38,728 bases of DNA, taken from contig CAYVQZ010000052.1 of NCBI GenBank assembly GCA_964453435.1, positions 1 through 38,728 on the forward strand, read 5' to 3'. The translations under genes and the position numbers were made by a program. Each line of letters opens with the position of its first letter. The first letter of the stretch is position 1. The stretch is from CAYVQZ01 sp964453435. Its GTDB lineage: Bacteria; Abyssobacteria; SURF-5. A model generated the notes under the pieces. The model was not told the origin of the DNA and searched no databases. It was given only the letters and a program-made list of their open reading frames with translations. Shown in pieces: positions 25,431 to 33,251 of this stretch.

Positions 25431-27824
25431 CTACTCGGTCGGCACAAGCGTTAAGGTTTCCCTCAGATTCTCCCGGATGCTCTCTTTCGTGAAGAGCATC
25501 GGATGCGCCTCCTGTTTGAGCCACAGGTTGACCAATTGGTCTTTATAATGTTCCGACGAGGGGTCTGCGCTTTGGCCGCCGGGAATCACATTGACTGCAT
25601 GTTCGACGCCGGGCTTGAGCTCAACCGTTGTCCTGAGTGACGGCCCCGAAGCGGTTGCGAAACTGCGCCGGAAAAAGGGGAAACCGGCGTTATCGACCGT
25701 GTCGTTGCTTCCATTCCTGGGAAATGGGCCGATATTGTAAGCTTTGTTTCTCTCGCCGAGCCCGTGTTTGAGGGTCAGCGTGTGGTCTTTTCCCCATTCC
25801 CATTTCTCAATGTCATATCCATACGTCAGGCTCAGTTCATCCAGCGATTCCTGCAGGCTGCGTGCTATGACCTGCGATTTGCCTTCGTACACAGCCGTTC
25901 GCGAATTGTCAAACCACTCAAATTGCAGACCGTCCGGTTGCTGGCTCCTGAGAAGCAGAACAACAATGATGTCCGGATTGCCGGCCCAGTATTCAAAAGA
26001 TTCGTCGCTCAGGTCGTCTCTCAACGTGTTGAAGGCTATTCTCTCGAGCCACTTGTTGAAGATCAGGCACGCAGCGCTGTCAACACCGGCGTGATTGTTC
26101 CATTCGTTCACCATTGCGGCTGCCCTGAGTGTGCGTTCCGGCAGCCTCGACCTCTCCGTGTTGACGGCTTCCAGCAGCATGGGTTTCAGCCTCTCTGCCG
26201 CCAGCACGTAGTCGTCGGCCTGAATGGCCCTCACATCTTCAAACGTAAGTTTTTCTTTTGCCGACAACAGGTCCTTGATTCTGCGCACGCGAAAGCCGAT
26301 ATCGAAAAAATAGCCGATGTAGTACGGATAGGAGACATCGACCGGTCGCGCATTCGCGGTTGCGATGAAGTGTTCCGCGGGATTCTTCACCTTCGGCAAT
26401 TTGTCATATGGAATGTACCCGCTCCACTCGAACTCACCCGAGCTGCCGTCCAAAGGAAGGATGGGAAGCCCCTTCCTGATTGGAACCTTGCCCGTCGGTT
26501 GATAAAAGATGTTTCCGTCGATATCCGCATAGATGAAGTTCTGGGCGCCAAGCTGGTAATAGTTCAAAGCCCTTCGAAATTCTTCGAGATTGGCTGCCCT
26601 GTTCACAAGATACAAAAAGCGGAACTCGGTTGATGGCTCATGGCCGGTCCAGCGCATGGAAATAACTTCGTCCTTCTGGTGGTCGACCACGGGGCCATGC
26701 ACCGTGAACAGTATGTCCCGGTCCACCCGTTTCATCGAGTCCCCGCTCTTGTATTTTATCGTTTCGGTAATCTTATTGAATTCAAGTGAACGACCCTTAT
26801 GCACGTAATGCCCGCTGTTTTCGGGGTCCAGCGTTTCCACATACAGGTCGCAAACATCGTAGCCGACGTTCGTGACTCCCCATGCGATGTGTTCGTTATG
26901 GCCGATAATAACCCCGGCGACGCCGGGAAATGTGGAACCGGTTACGTTGATGCCGGGGCCCGTCAGCTGGACCTCATACCAAATTGGTGGATTCAAGAGT
27001 GCGAGATGCGGGTCATTCGCAAGGATGGGGGCCCCCGTGGCCGATTTTGCGCCGCCTATCACCCAGTTGTTGCTGCCAACAAATTGCGTGGCCCCTTGCC
27101 GAATCGAAAAATCCTTCAATGCGGCCAAAATCGGAAATCCCTTTCGACCGAACCCCTGTGGAATGGCGTCGCTTGTCTGCTCCCACATCATGTGGGTCGC
27201 GGGGTCGGCGGGATGGCTCGAGACGAGTTCGAGCGCCTTCTTGGTCCCCAGCTCATCCACAAGCTTGCCCAGCATCAGCTCCTCCTCCAGCGAACCGGAA
27301 AGATGCCAGAACATTATCATCGGGATGGCTATCGAATCGACCGGATGCCAGGGCTCCGGAACGTAGCCAAGGTCGTTGAATTCCCGGGGAAGCTTGTTTC
27401 TGTGGGTGTTGATATAGTGGTTTACGCCCGCGGCATAGGCCAGAGACAGTTTCTTCATCTCCTCGGTGAGGGAATCGTAGGTGGCGACGGCGGCACGGTA
27501 CAGGCCGATGCGCCTGATCTCGAAATCTTGCTCCACTTTCGACTTTCCGAGAATCTCTGCAAGTCTGCCCGATGCGGTTCGCCGATTGTATTCCATTTGC
27601 CAGAGCCGGTCACGGGCGGTGACGAAACCCTGGGCAAAATACAGGTCGCCGTCGTTGGCAGCCGAGATATGAGGGACGCCAAATGCGTCATAATTCACAA
27701 TCACCGGCTCGGAGAGTTGGAATTCTGCCGCCCTCGCCGAGATGGGGTCTGAAAGGAACGCCAGAAACGCTGTCAATGCAAGCAGAAAGCTTAATGTCTC
27801 CATGCGCTTGTCTCTAAACCTCAT
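25431..27824 (-). CDS. Penicillin-acylase-family Ntn hydrolase, secreted
   Basis: A 797-residue preproenzyme of the penicillin G acylase/AHL acylase family, which cleaves amide bonds. A signal peptide (about 1-33, ending SARAAE) sends it to the periplasm. The alpha-chain start (VIVNYDAFGVPHISA, GFVTARDRLWQME, RRTASGRLAEILG) is typical. The autocatalytic cleavage site is G250-S251 in FVGSNNWVIGG, giving Ser as N-terminal nucleophile of the beta chain, followed by LANDPHLALLNPP. The ligand may be an acyl-homoserine lactone, a lipopeptide or an antibiotic; sequence alone cannot say. AAAAGGAG lies seven bases before ATG. It converges with the flavin oxidoreductase. Confidence 0.92.
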   Translation of the reverse strand: MRFRDKRMETLSFLLALTAFLAFLSDPISARAAEFQLSEPVIVNYDAFGVPHISAANDGDLYFAQGFVTARDRLWQMEYNRRTASGRLAEILGKSKVEQDFEIRRIGLYRAAVATYDSLTEEMKKLSLAYAAGVNHYINTHRNKLPREFNDLGYVPEPWHPVDSIAIPMIMFWHLSGSLEEELMLGKLVDELGTKKALELVSSHPADPATHMMWEQTSDAIPQGFGRKGFPILAALKDFSIRQGATQFVGSNNWVIGGAKSATGAPILANDPHLALLNPPIWYEVQLTGPGINVTGSTFPGVAGVIIGHNEHIAWGVTNVGYDVCDLYVETLDPENSGHYVHKGRSLEFNKITETIKYKSGDSMKRVDRDILFTVHGPVVDHQKDEVISMRWTGHEPSTEFRFLYLVNRAANLEEFRRALNYYQLGAQNFIYADIDGNIFYQPTGKVPIRKGLPILPLDGSSGEFEWSGYIPYDKLPKVKNPAEHFIATANARPVDVSYPYYIGYFFDIGFRVRRIKDLLSAKEKLTFEDVRAIQADDYVLAAERLKPMLLEAVNTERSRLPERTLRAAAMVNEWNNHAGVDSAACLIFNKWLERIAFNTLRDDLSDESFEYWAGNPDIIVVLLLRSQQPDGLQFEWFDNSRTAVYEGKSQVIARSLQESLDELSLTYGYDIEKWEWGKDHTLTLKHGLGERNKAYNIGPFPRNGSNDTVDNAGFPFFRRSFATASGPSLRTTVELKPGVEHAVNVIPGGQSADPSSEHYKDQLVNLWLKQEAHPMLFTKESIRENLRETLTLVPTE

Positions 27825-27880
27825 GTCATGTCTCCTTTTCTTGGCGGTTGCCGCACCGTTCCAAAAGCCGTTTCTCAGCC

Positions 27881-27899
27881 GCTTTCCGGAAAGCTTTCC
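27881..27899. promoter_or_regulatory. Two overlapping perfect palindromes upstream of the acylase gene
   Basis: GCTTTCCGGAAAGC (27881-27894) and GGAAAGCTTTCC (27888-27899) overlap, about 60 bases upstream of the acylase ATG. They could be an operator or a leader hairpin. No clear promoter boxes flank them. Confidence 0.3.
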
Positions 27900-28076
27900 C
27901 GTAAATAAGATTGAGCCTTTATCCAGTGTGAATATGGTGAAAATTCATCGGGATTGACCGGGGCGGATTATAACACAGCCAAAATCCGATTTCAAAAGGG
28001 ACAGCGAACCCTCTCCATAATTTCAAAAAGCATAGGGGGCTGCATGTCCACTGATTTCGGAATTTCGCAATATTTG

Positions 28077-28085
28077 TGTTACAAT
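28077..28085 (+). promoter_or_regulatory. Extended -10 promoter for the 163-residue unknown protein
   Basis: TGTTACAAT is an extended -10 box (TG-N-TACAAT) with only a weak -35 (3 of 6 matches). Transcription would start near 28092, giving a leader of about 18 bases that is mostly the ribosome-binding site GAGGAGG. This supports the short start at 28110. Confidence 0.5.
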
Positions 28086-28109
28086 ATGAATGAGTTACGA
28101 GGAGGAGCT

Positions 28110-28601
28110 ATGCTCGATAGAGATTCACATTTGTTCCGAGAGATTTTCGACGAAACCGAAATACTCAAGAAACCGACCACCGGCTTCCTGGCGGGCTACC
28201 ATATGTTGCCCTATATCCTGCTTGGCCGGTCGGTGAAAAAGGATGACAGTGTTGTTGAAGTTCGCGGAAAAATCGGCGTCTCGCCGAAACTTGTTATTTC
28301 CCCCGAATCACTCGGTCCAACCTGCGGAGAAATCTTTGGGTGCGAAGGAATCGATGAGGCGATTGTCGGACGCATCTTTGCGTTTCCCTATGTCAGGAAG
28401 CACCACGTGAACATCGAATGCGAAGACCTCACAATCAAGAGTATCGAGAGAAGGCTCGATTCGGCGCTCGCCTCCGTCCTCGACGAGCTAGAACGCAAAG
28501 AGATCATAAATACAGGCGTCATAATCACACCGAATATTCGGTTTTATCCGGTGTCGATTGAAAAGTTCATTCTCAATATTCTGGACAGGGAATTCGAGTA
28601 A
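28110..28601 (+). CDS. Unrecognised conserved-looking 163-residue protein
   Basis: I do not recognise a family. The frame is open upstream to 27954, but GAGGAGG four bases before ATG 28110 and a -10 box just ahead argue for this start. The protein is soluble, with no signal peptide or membrane segment. It has a Gly/Pro-rich middle (GFLAGYHMLPYILLG, VEVRGKIGVSPKLVISPESLGPT), two Cys (CGEIFGC), and a predicted amphipathic helix (IERRLDSALASVLDELERKE) before a hydrophobic C-terminus. Codon use resembles the neighbours. It ends ten bases from the convergent TIM-barrel gene. No function is proposed. Confidence 0.75.
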   Translation: MLDRDSHLFREIFDETEILKKPTTGFLAGYHMLPYILLGRSVKKDDSVVEVRGKIGVSPKLVISPESLGPTCGEIFGCEGIDEAIVGRIFAFPYVRKHHVNIECEDLTIKSIERRLDSALASVLDELERKEIINTGVIITPNIRFYPVSIEKFILNILDREFE

Positions 28602-28611
28602 GAACAACGGT

Positions 28612-29622
28612 TCACCCGCTCCCTTCGAGCGAATGCAGTTTCCCGAATACGCTTCCTAAATTCTCCCACACCTTGTCGGCATCCTCTGAACGGACAAGCA
28701 TCCAGCCGCCGCCCCCGTAGCTCCACGCTGCAATGTTTCGGACGCCTTCCTCATAGAATATCTCTGCCGCGCGCGTCACCTCGTCCTCGCGACCGTGGGG
28801 AATCAGGAAGGCAAGCACCCACATCTGGAGTTCCCGCCCGTATTTTTCGCAAAGCGCTTTCGCCTTTCTCGTCACGTCTCTCACATACGGCTCGAGCGCC
28901 AGCCCTCGCAGCGCCCAGTAGGGGTCCGAACCGAAAATATCGATTGACGGGAGCGACGCCAGGGCCTCCCAGTTCGAAACCCCGCGCCGCGCATCCTCTT
29001 CGGGCAGCACGCAGAGCGCATTCTTCATCCCACACGCCTTGGCATGTTCTCCCATCTCTGAAAAGAAGCTGACAACTGTTTTTTCCCGAAATTCGATTAC
29101 CTCGGCGGTGAGCTCGACGGGCAGCGGTTCGCCATATTTTTCAGCATACATCTTTCGACACGTCTCGCAACAACAGGCCCACTGTTCCGCTTTCACCCCT
29201 TCCATGTACCAGTCGACCATGTAGAAATGAGGCTCGTCCCAGAAAACAATATCCGATCCGATATCGGCAGCGGTCTCTACCCACAATTTCATGAATGACC
29301 GGAATCTTGCGCTGTTCATGCATGCGGCGGGGACGGACACGCCGTTTGCGAGCACTTGGCGGTCCTCGAGGGATTCGCCCACGAAACGCGAGAAAGCCTC
29401 GCCACCAAAAACCCCGCCGACTCCCCATGGGTCGATATACACCTCGAGACCGAGGTCTTTCGATATTGCAACAATATCTTTCATCGCGCGCGTGTAAAAT
29501 GAGAGGTCGGCCTCCGAAAAGGTATGCACCACGAAATTACAGTGGTGAGCCACCATATCCTCGAGGTCCCTCTTCACGTGCCGCGGGTTCCGTACGTCAT
29601 GATAGGCAACGCCCGTTTTCAT
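28612..29622 (-). CDS. Glycosidase-like TIM-barrel protein
   Basis: A 336-residue protein with alternating beta/alpha pattern. FWDEPHFY at about 127-134 puts an acidic pair at the end of a strand, as in glycoside hydrolases. A Cys cluster, ACCCETCRKMY (C150-C152, C155), resembles the C-x-C-x2-C-x3-F knuckle seen in several uncharacterised glycosidase-like families. Other strand ends are VYIDPWGVGG, SIDIFGSDPYWA and IAAWSYGGGGW. No signal peptide is seen, so it is probably cytoplasmic. AGGAGG nine bases before ATG overlaps the end of the upstream oxidoreductase gene, so the two are coupled. The pairing suggests sugar or sugar-acid catabolism. The exact family is uncertain. Confidence 0.75.
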   Translation of the reverse strand: MKTGVAYHDVRNPRHVKRDLEDMVAHHCNFVVHTFSEADLSFYTRAMKDIVAISKDLGLEVYIDPWGVGGVFGGEAFSRFVGESLEDRQVLANGVSVPAACMNSARFRSFMKLWVETAADIGSDIVFWDEPHFYMVDWYMEGVKAEQWACCCETCRKMYAEKYGEPLPVELTAEVIEFREKTVVSFFSEMGEHAKACGMKNALCVLPEEDARRGVSNWEALASLPSIDIFGSDPYWALRGLALEPYVRDVTRKAKALCEKYGRELQMWVLAFLIPHGREDEVTRAAEIFYEEGVRNIAAWSYGGGGWMLVRSEDADKVWENLGSVFGKLHSLEGSG

Positions 29623-29628
29623 GCCGGA

Positions 29629-30717
29629 TTACCTCCTGTTCGTAAGCGGCAACTCCACTTCCGTGTTCCCCTGTGCGGAACGATAGATCGCTTCGACAAT
29701 CTCATGCGCCTTCAGCGCCGTATCGAAATCGGGGTGCGGTGGCGCGCCCGTTTCCAGCGATTTCAGAAAGTGGTGATCCTCCAGTCCCTGCATGAAGTGC
29801 AGAGAACCGTACGCCGGCTCGTCCAAACCGACCGACGAGAGATATCGGGACAACACTTCCTCGCCGGACAGCACGCAAAGGTCTTCGCTGTACATCTGAT
29901 ACGTGACCGACCCCATGAAATCGTATGCGCTTGAAACATAGCCGTTCTCGAAAAATATCTCCATGTATCGGTTCGACTCGCGCCGGAGAATGTTGTGCCA
30001 CGCGGAAACCAACTGCCCCAGTCCGCCGTTCCTGAACGAAAACTGCGCCACCGCGAGGTCCTCGATGCCCGCATGCCCGGCAAAACATTTCACGACCCCG
30101 CGCACGCTTGCTATTTCTCCGAATAGCCACCGCAGGATGTCGGCGTCGTGGATGCTGTGCTCGATCAATGTACCGCCGCCCGCGATTTCAAAGTCGCGTC
30201 TCCACGTGCTTCCGTAGATTCCCTGAACCGGAAAATACTGGTCATCTCGAAAAATAATCGACATCGGACGGCCCAGACTCGGGTCGGAAATAAGCTGCTT
30301 GATCACGTTGTAGACCGGCGAAAAGCGAAGCACCATTCCAACTTGATTCTTTACCCCGGCCTCCCGAACCGCCGCGTGCATCTCCTCGGCTTCCGAAAGC
30401 GAACGTGCCAGCGGCTTTTCGCAAAAAATATTCAATCCCTCAGTCGCCGCCGCCTCAACGAGGCTCTTGTGGAACCGGGTCGGTGTACAAATGAAAACAG
30501 TGTTTATCTCGCCCGAGCGAATGAGTGCGTTTGCATCGGTCCACCATGTCTTGGCATTAAAGTTCTGCGCGATTGCAGCGGCGCGGTCGGCGTTCGTGTC
30601 ACAGACCGCCGTAAATTCCGCCGCCGCCAAACGCTCGCTTACAATAATCTCAATCGCATTCGCGTGCGCGACTCCGATGAAACCTGCGCCTATCAAGCCG
30701 ATTCGTATATCCGTCAT
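29629..30717 (-). CDS. Gfo/Idh/MocA-family oxidoreductase
   Basis: A 362-residue NAD(P)-dependent dehydrogenase acting on sugars, inositols or their derivatives. The Rossmann motif is IGLIGAGFIGVAHA at the N-terminus, the EKP motif is in IFCEKPLA, and the C-terminal domain has GGGTLIEHSIHDADILRWLFG with the catalytic-type His. An ATG at 30741 would add eight residues, but GGAGGG seven bases before 30717 and the promoter at 30742-30771 support the shorter start. It is first gene of an operon with the TIM-barrel protein, six bases apart. Confidence 0.9.
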   Translation of the reverse strand: MTDIRIGLIGAGFIGVAHANAIEIIVSERLAAAEFTAVCDTNADRAAAIAQNFNAKTWWTDANALIRSGEINTVFICTPTRFHKSLVEAAATEGLNIFCEKPLARSLSEAEEMHAAVREAGVKNQVGMVLRFSPVYNVIKQLISDPSLGRPMSIIFRDDQYFPVQGIYGSTWRRDFEIAGGGTLIEHSIHDADILRWLFGEIASVRGVVKCFAGHAGIEDLAVAQFSFRNGGLGQLVSAWHNILRRESNRYMEIFFENGYVSSAYDFMGSVTYQMYSEDLCVLSGEEVLSRYLSSVGLDEPAYGSLHFMQGLEDHHFLKSLETGAPPHPDFDTALKAHEIVEAIYRSAQGNTEVELPLTNRR

Positions 30718-30741
30718 CTGTGATCCCTCCGGTCGTTGCAT

Positions 30742-30771
30742 ATTCTATAGGGCATACGCCCCTGGCTTCAA
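30742..30771 (-). promoter_or_regulatory. Sigma-70 promoter for the oxidoreductase-TIM barrel operon
   Basis: On the minus strand TTGAAG (30771-30766), 18 bases, TAGAAT (30747-30742). Transcription would start near 30735, downstream of the alternative ATG at 30741. Confidence 0.5.
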
Positions 30772-30928
30772 GAAGAAATGGTGGAAACGCTGCAATTGTC
30801 AAACGGCTTCATTGGGCCAAATACGCGATAGACACACCGAGGGAGGTGCTATATAATAAGGTTGCCCGGTATCCGAAGAATCGCCGAAAGCGCGACAACG
30901 AATGCCCCTCGAGCGACGCTTTCGGCCC

Positions 30929-30973
30929 GGGTCATTGGGCGACACCGTGCCGCATGGTGTCCCCCAATGACCC
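30929..30973. repeat. Hairpin repeat, copy 2, with longer stem
   Basis: GGGTCATTGGG pairs with CCCAATGACCC, a C:C mismatch follows, then GACACC pairs with GGTGTC around a nine-base loop containing TGCCGCA. The inner stem and loop match copy 1 at 114-145. The outer arms differ from copy 1 yet remain paired, so structure is kept while sequence changes. Confidence 0.7.
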
Positions 30974-31024
30974 GCATCAGCGACGGCGGGACACGTCCAC
31001 TGCCTCGAAGCACGGAAGACAATT

Positions 31025-31063
31025 CCGGGGACATGGATTTATGGGCCGAAGGTCACGCCCTGC
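31025..31063. repeat. Direct repeat A, copy 1 (upstream of maoC)
   Basis: A 39-base unit beginning CCGGGGACATG and ending AGGTCACGCCCTGC. It matches 31712-31750 at 36 of 39 positions. The two copies flank the maoC gene in the same orientation. Confidence 0.8.
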
Positions 31064-31202
31064 GTGATTCCGTATCCCGGAATTGAGTTGAATGCCGGGG
31101 CGGACTCTGCCCCCGTAACGGGCGCTGTCGAATGAGGAAACACAGTCACGATGCCTTCTCTTTGCGCCGCGCATATGGATTCAAACACCAAGGAGGAGTC
31201 TG

Positions 31203-31646
31203 ATGTTTAATAAGTATTTTGATGAGATACAAGTAGGGGATAAAGTCGTCAGCCGCGGTCGAACCGTCACGGAAACGGATGTTGTGATTTTCTCCATGTT
31301 GTCGGCTGACTGGTTTTCCCTTCACTCCGATGTCGAGTATGCAAAGACAAGCATGTTTGGCGAACGCATCGCGCACGGCCTCCTCGTGCTCTCCATCGCC
31401 TCGGGTCTTGTGCCCCTCCAGCCGCAGTATACGATTGCATTTTATGGGATGGACCGGGTGCGGTTCATCAACCCCACTCGACTCGGCGATACGATTCATG
31501 TCGAAGGCGAGGTGATCGAAAAGGAAGAGCGAAACGACCAGAGCGGCATCGTCACCTATCGCCAGACCGTCAGAAACGAAAGAGGAGAAGAAGTGGCGGT
31601 AGGCATTATGAAAGTGTTGATGGCGCGCAAGAAAAAAAAGAAGTGA
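31203..31646 (+). CDS. MaoC-like dehydratase (R-specific enoyl-CoA hydratase type)
   Basis: A 147-residue single hot-dog-fold protein. The hydratase motif is ADWFSLHSDVEYAKTSMFG followed by ERIAHG, with the usual catalytic Asp-x4-His shifted to an Asp and His in DWFSLHSD. GMDRVRFINPTRLGDTIH is the family C-terminal signature. It would hydrate a trans-2-enoyl-CoA. It ends in a run of Lys. AAGGAGG six bases before ATG is a strong site. It stands alone between two copies of direct repeat A, upstream of an acyl-CoA dehydrogenase, and fits beta-oxidation or branched acyl-CoA breakdown. Confidence 0.88.
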   Translation: MFNKYFDEIQVGDKVVSRGRTVTETDVVIFSMLSADWFSLHSDVEYAKTSMFGERIAHGLLVLSIASGLVPLQPQYTIAFYGMDRVRFINPTRLGDTIHVEGEVIEKEERNDQSGIVTYRQTVRNERGEEVAVGIMKVLMARKKKKK

Positions 31647-31711
31647 CCATCCGCCGCCCGAAGTCAACGGCAGAGAATTAACACCGCCACACAGGCGGGC
31701 TGGACTCGATG

Positions 31712-31750
31712 CCGGGGATATGTATTTATGAGCCGAAGGTCACGCCCTGC
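31712..31750. repeat. Direct repeat A, copy 2 (downstream of maoC)
   Basis: Same orientation as 31025-31063, with three mismatches in 39 positions. It lies 66 bases after the maoC stop. Confidence 0.8.
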
Positions 31751-31840
31751 ATTGCTAAAGTTTAGCCTCTTGAATTTCTGTCGTGTTTTTGACGCCGCGA
31801 ATTTCATAATAGCAAGAGTGACAATGTGCTACAGAGCGAA

Positions 31841-31894
31841 AGGGACTGTCCCTGATTTACGGACACGAAGTGTCGTAGAATCGGGACTGTCCTT
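31841..31894. repeat. REP-like element with nested hairpin
   Basis: Two copies of GGGACTGTCC (31842-31851 and 31883-31892) flank an imperfect hairpin whose core is GACAC-GAA-GTGTC (31862-31874), with outer arms GATTTAC and GTAGAATC. Elements of this look are often mobilised by REP-associated tyrosine transposases; none is encoded here. Confidence 0.55.
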
Positions 31895-31903
31895 GAAGCG
31901 AAA

Positions 31904-31923
31904 TTTGGTTGCGGCTTCGCCGC
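31904..31923. repeat. Short dispersed repeat B, copy 1
   Basis: TTTGGTTGCGGCTTCGCCGC matches 36022-36041 with one difference. It ends in a GCGGC-TTC-GCCGC hairpin; the difference (T to C) falls in the loop. Confidence 0.55.
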
Positions 31924-32015
31924 CCTGCGTGATTCCGGGTCCCCCCAATCGAGCTTCGACTGTTAGACACTTGCGCTCTCTCCGGCAAGGGAGAACAGAT
32001 TCCTGAAGGAAAGTT

Positions 32016-33167
32016 ATGGCTGCAAGATATCCTTACTTCACCGAAGAACATGAGATGTTCCGCAAGACGGTTCGCGATTACGTCACAAAGGAACTCGCGC
32101 CCCATGCGGACGAGTGGGATAAAGCCGAGGAATTTCCACGCGATGTCTTTGAACGGATGGGAAAGCTCGGTTTCCTGGGCCTGCGTTACCCCGAGGAATA
32201 CGGAGGCTCGAACCTCGATTACTTTTACTCCGTCGTTTTCGCCGAAGAGTTGGCGCAATGCAGCCTCGCCGGGCTCGTCATGTCCGTCCTCGTTCAATCA
32301 GATATGGCGACAGGACCGTTGAACCTCATAGGCAGCGACGAAATAAAGCGTACCTTCCTGGCGCCTGCCATCCGGGGAGAGAAAATTGCCGCTCTCGGAA
32401 TTACGGAGCCCGACGCCGGCTCCGATGTGGCGGGCATGCGCACGACTGCCAGGCGTGACGGCGACGAATACGTCATCAACGGAACCAAAATATTTATCAC
32501 CAACGGAACACGCGCGGATTTCGTCACCCTCGCCGCAAAGACCGACACCGGCGCCGGTCATCAGGGCATCAGCATGTTTGTCGCTCCGACGAATCTCGCG
32601 GGATTCTCGGTCGGCCGCAAGCTGGATAAAGTAGGAAACCGGGTGTCCGACACGGCGGAATTGATTTTTGAGGATTACAGGATACCCGCATCGTATCTGC
32701 TGGGTGAGGAGGGGCAGGGGTTCTACACGGCGATGATCAATTTTCAGGGTGAACGGCTCATCGCCGCTGTCTCGACGGTGGCAGGGGCCCAGCGTATCCT
32801 CGACATGACGCTCGAATATGCCCAACAACGCGTTCAGTTCGGGCGACCTATCGCAAAATTTCAGGTCACACGACACAAATTCGCCGAAATAGCCACCGAA
32901 CTTGAGGCCGCGCGCCAGTTGGCCTACCACGCCGCCTACCTCATTGACCAAGGGCTGGATTGCGTGAAGGAAGTGTCAATGGCAAAGCTTTTCTGCTGCG
33001 AAACAGCGTTCAAAGTGACGGACAAATGCTTGCAGATACACGGCGGCTACGGGTACATGAATGAATATCCCGTTTCGCGAGCGTGGCGCGACATACGACT
33101 CACAACAATCGGGGGCGGCACGTCGGAAGTGATGAAGGAGGTAATCGGCCGATTGATGAACTGTTGA
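32016..33167 (+). CDS. Acyl-CoA dehydrogenase (long-chain-type C-terminus)
   Basis: A 383-residue FAD enzyme that oxidises acyl-CoA to trans-2-enoyl-CoA. It shows LGITEPDAGSDVAGMRTTA (FAD and substrate), VINGTKIFITNG, and IHGGYGYMNEYPVSRAWRD. The usual YEGT catalytic Glu motif is replaced by IGGGTSEVMKE, as in long-chain and some other subgroups where the base sits on a different helix; here the aligned helix position carries Asp, so the base cannot be assigned. AAGGAAAG precedes ATG. It lies 369 bases after maoC in the same direction and converges on the small Cys-rich gene. Confidence 0.92.
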   Translation: MAARYPYFTEEHEMFRKTVRDYVTKELAPHADEWDKAEEFPRDVFERMGKLGFLGLRYPEEYGGSNLDYFYSVVFAEELAQCSLAGLVMSVLVQSDMATGPLNLIGSDEIKRTFLAPAIRGEKIAALGITEPDAGSDVAGMRTTARRDGDEYVINGTKIFITNGTRADFVTLAAKTDTGAGHQGISMFVAPTNLAGFSVGRKLDKVGNRVSDTAELIFEDYRIPASYLLGEEGQGFYTAMINFQGERLIAAVSTVAGAQRILDMTLEYAQQRVQFGRPIAKFQVTRHKFAEIATELEAARQLAYHAAYLIDQGLDCVKEVSMAKLFCCETAFKVTDKCLQIHGGYGYMNEYPVSRAWRDIRLTTIGGGTSEVMKEVIGRLMNC

Positions 33168-33186
33168 GACAGGCCGTCTCCCCCCT

Positions 33187-33220
33187 AAAAAGTCGAGACG
33201 GCTCGCGATGCGAGCCGTCT
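33187..33220 (-). terminator. Intrinsic terminator for the minus-strand small gene
   Basis: An 11-bp perfect stem (33196-33206 with 33210-33220) with a three-base loop. Read on the minus strand it is followed by CGA and five T. It may also stop plus-strand transcription from the acyl-CoA dehydrogenase, though there is no T-run on that side. Confidence 0.75.
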
Positions 33221-33251
33221 GACTCATTGACCCACGATTTTTCCGCCAATT

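Larger units (their letters stand above)
30772..31202. other. Repeat-rich gap before maoC
   Basis: No gene is seen. It contains the hairpin repeat copy 2 (30929-30973), direct repeat A copy 1 (31025-31063), an isolated TATAAT-like box near 30850 with no matching -35, and the maoC ribosome-binding site. Confidence 0.6.
31647..32015. other. Repeat-rich gap between maoC and acyl-CoA dehydrogenase
   Basis: No gene is seen. It contains direct repeat A copy 2 (31712-31750), a GGGACTGTCC element (31841-31894) and a TTTGGTTGCGGC repeat (31904-31923). No promoter could be assigned with confidence. Confidence 0.6.

Noticed and set aside
25764..27752. Long plus-strand frames opposite the acylase gene
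   Set aside because: Antisense shadows of a well-supported coding gene with signal peptide and active-site motif.
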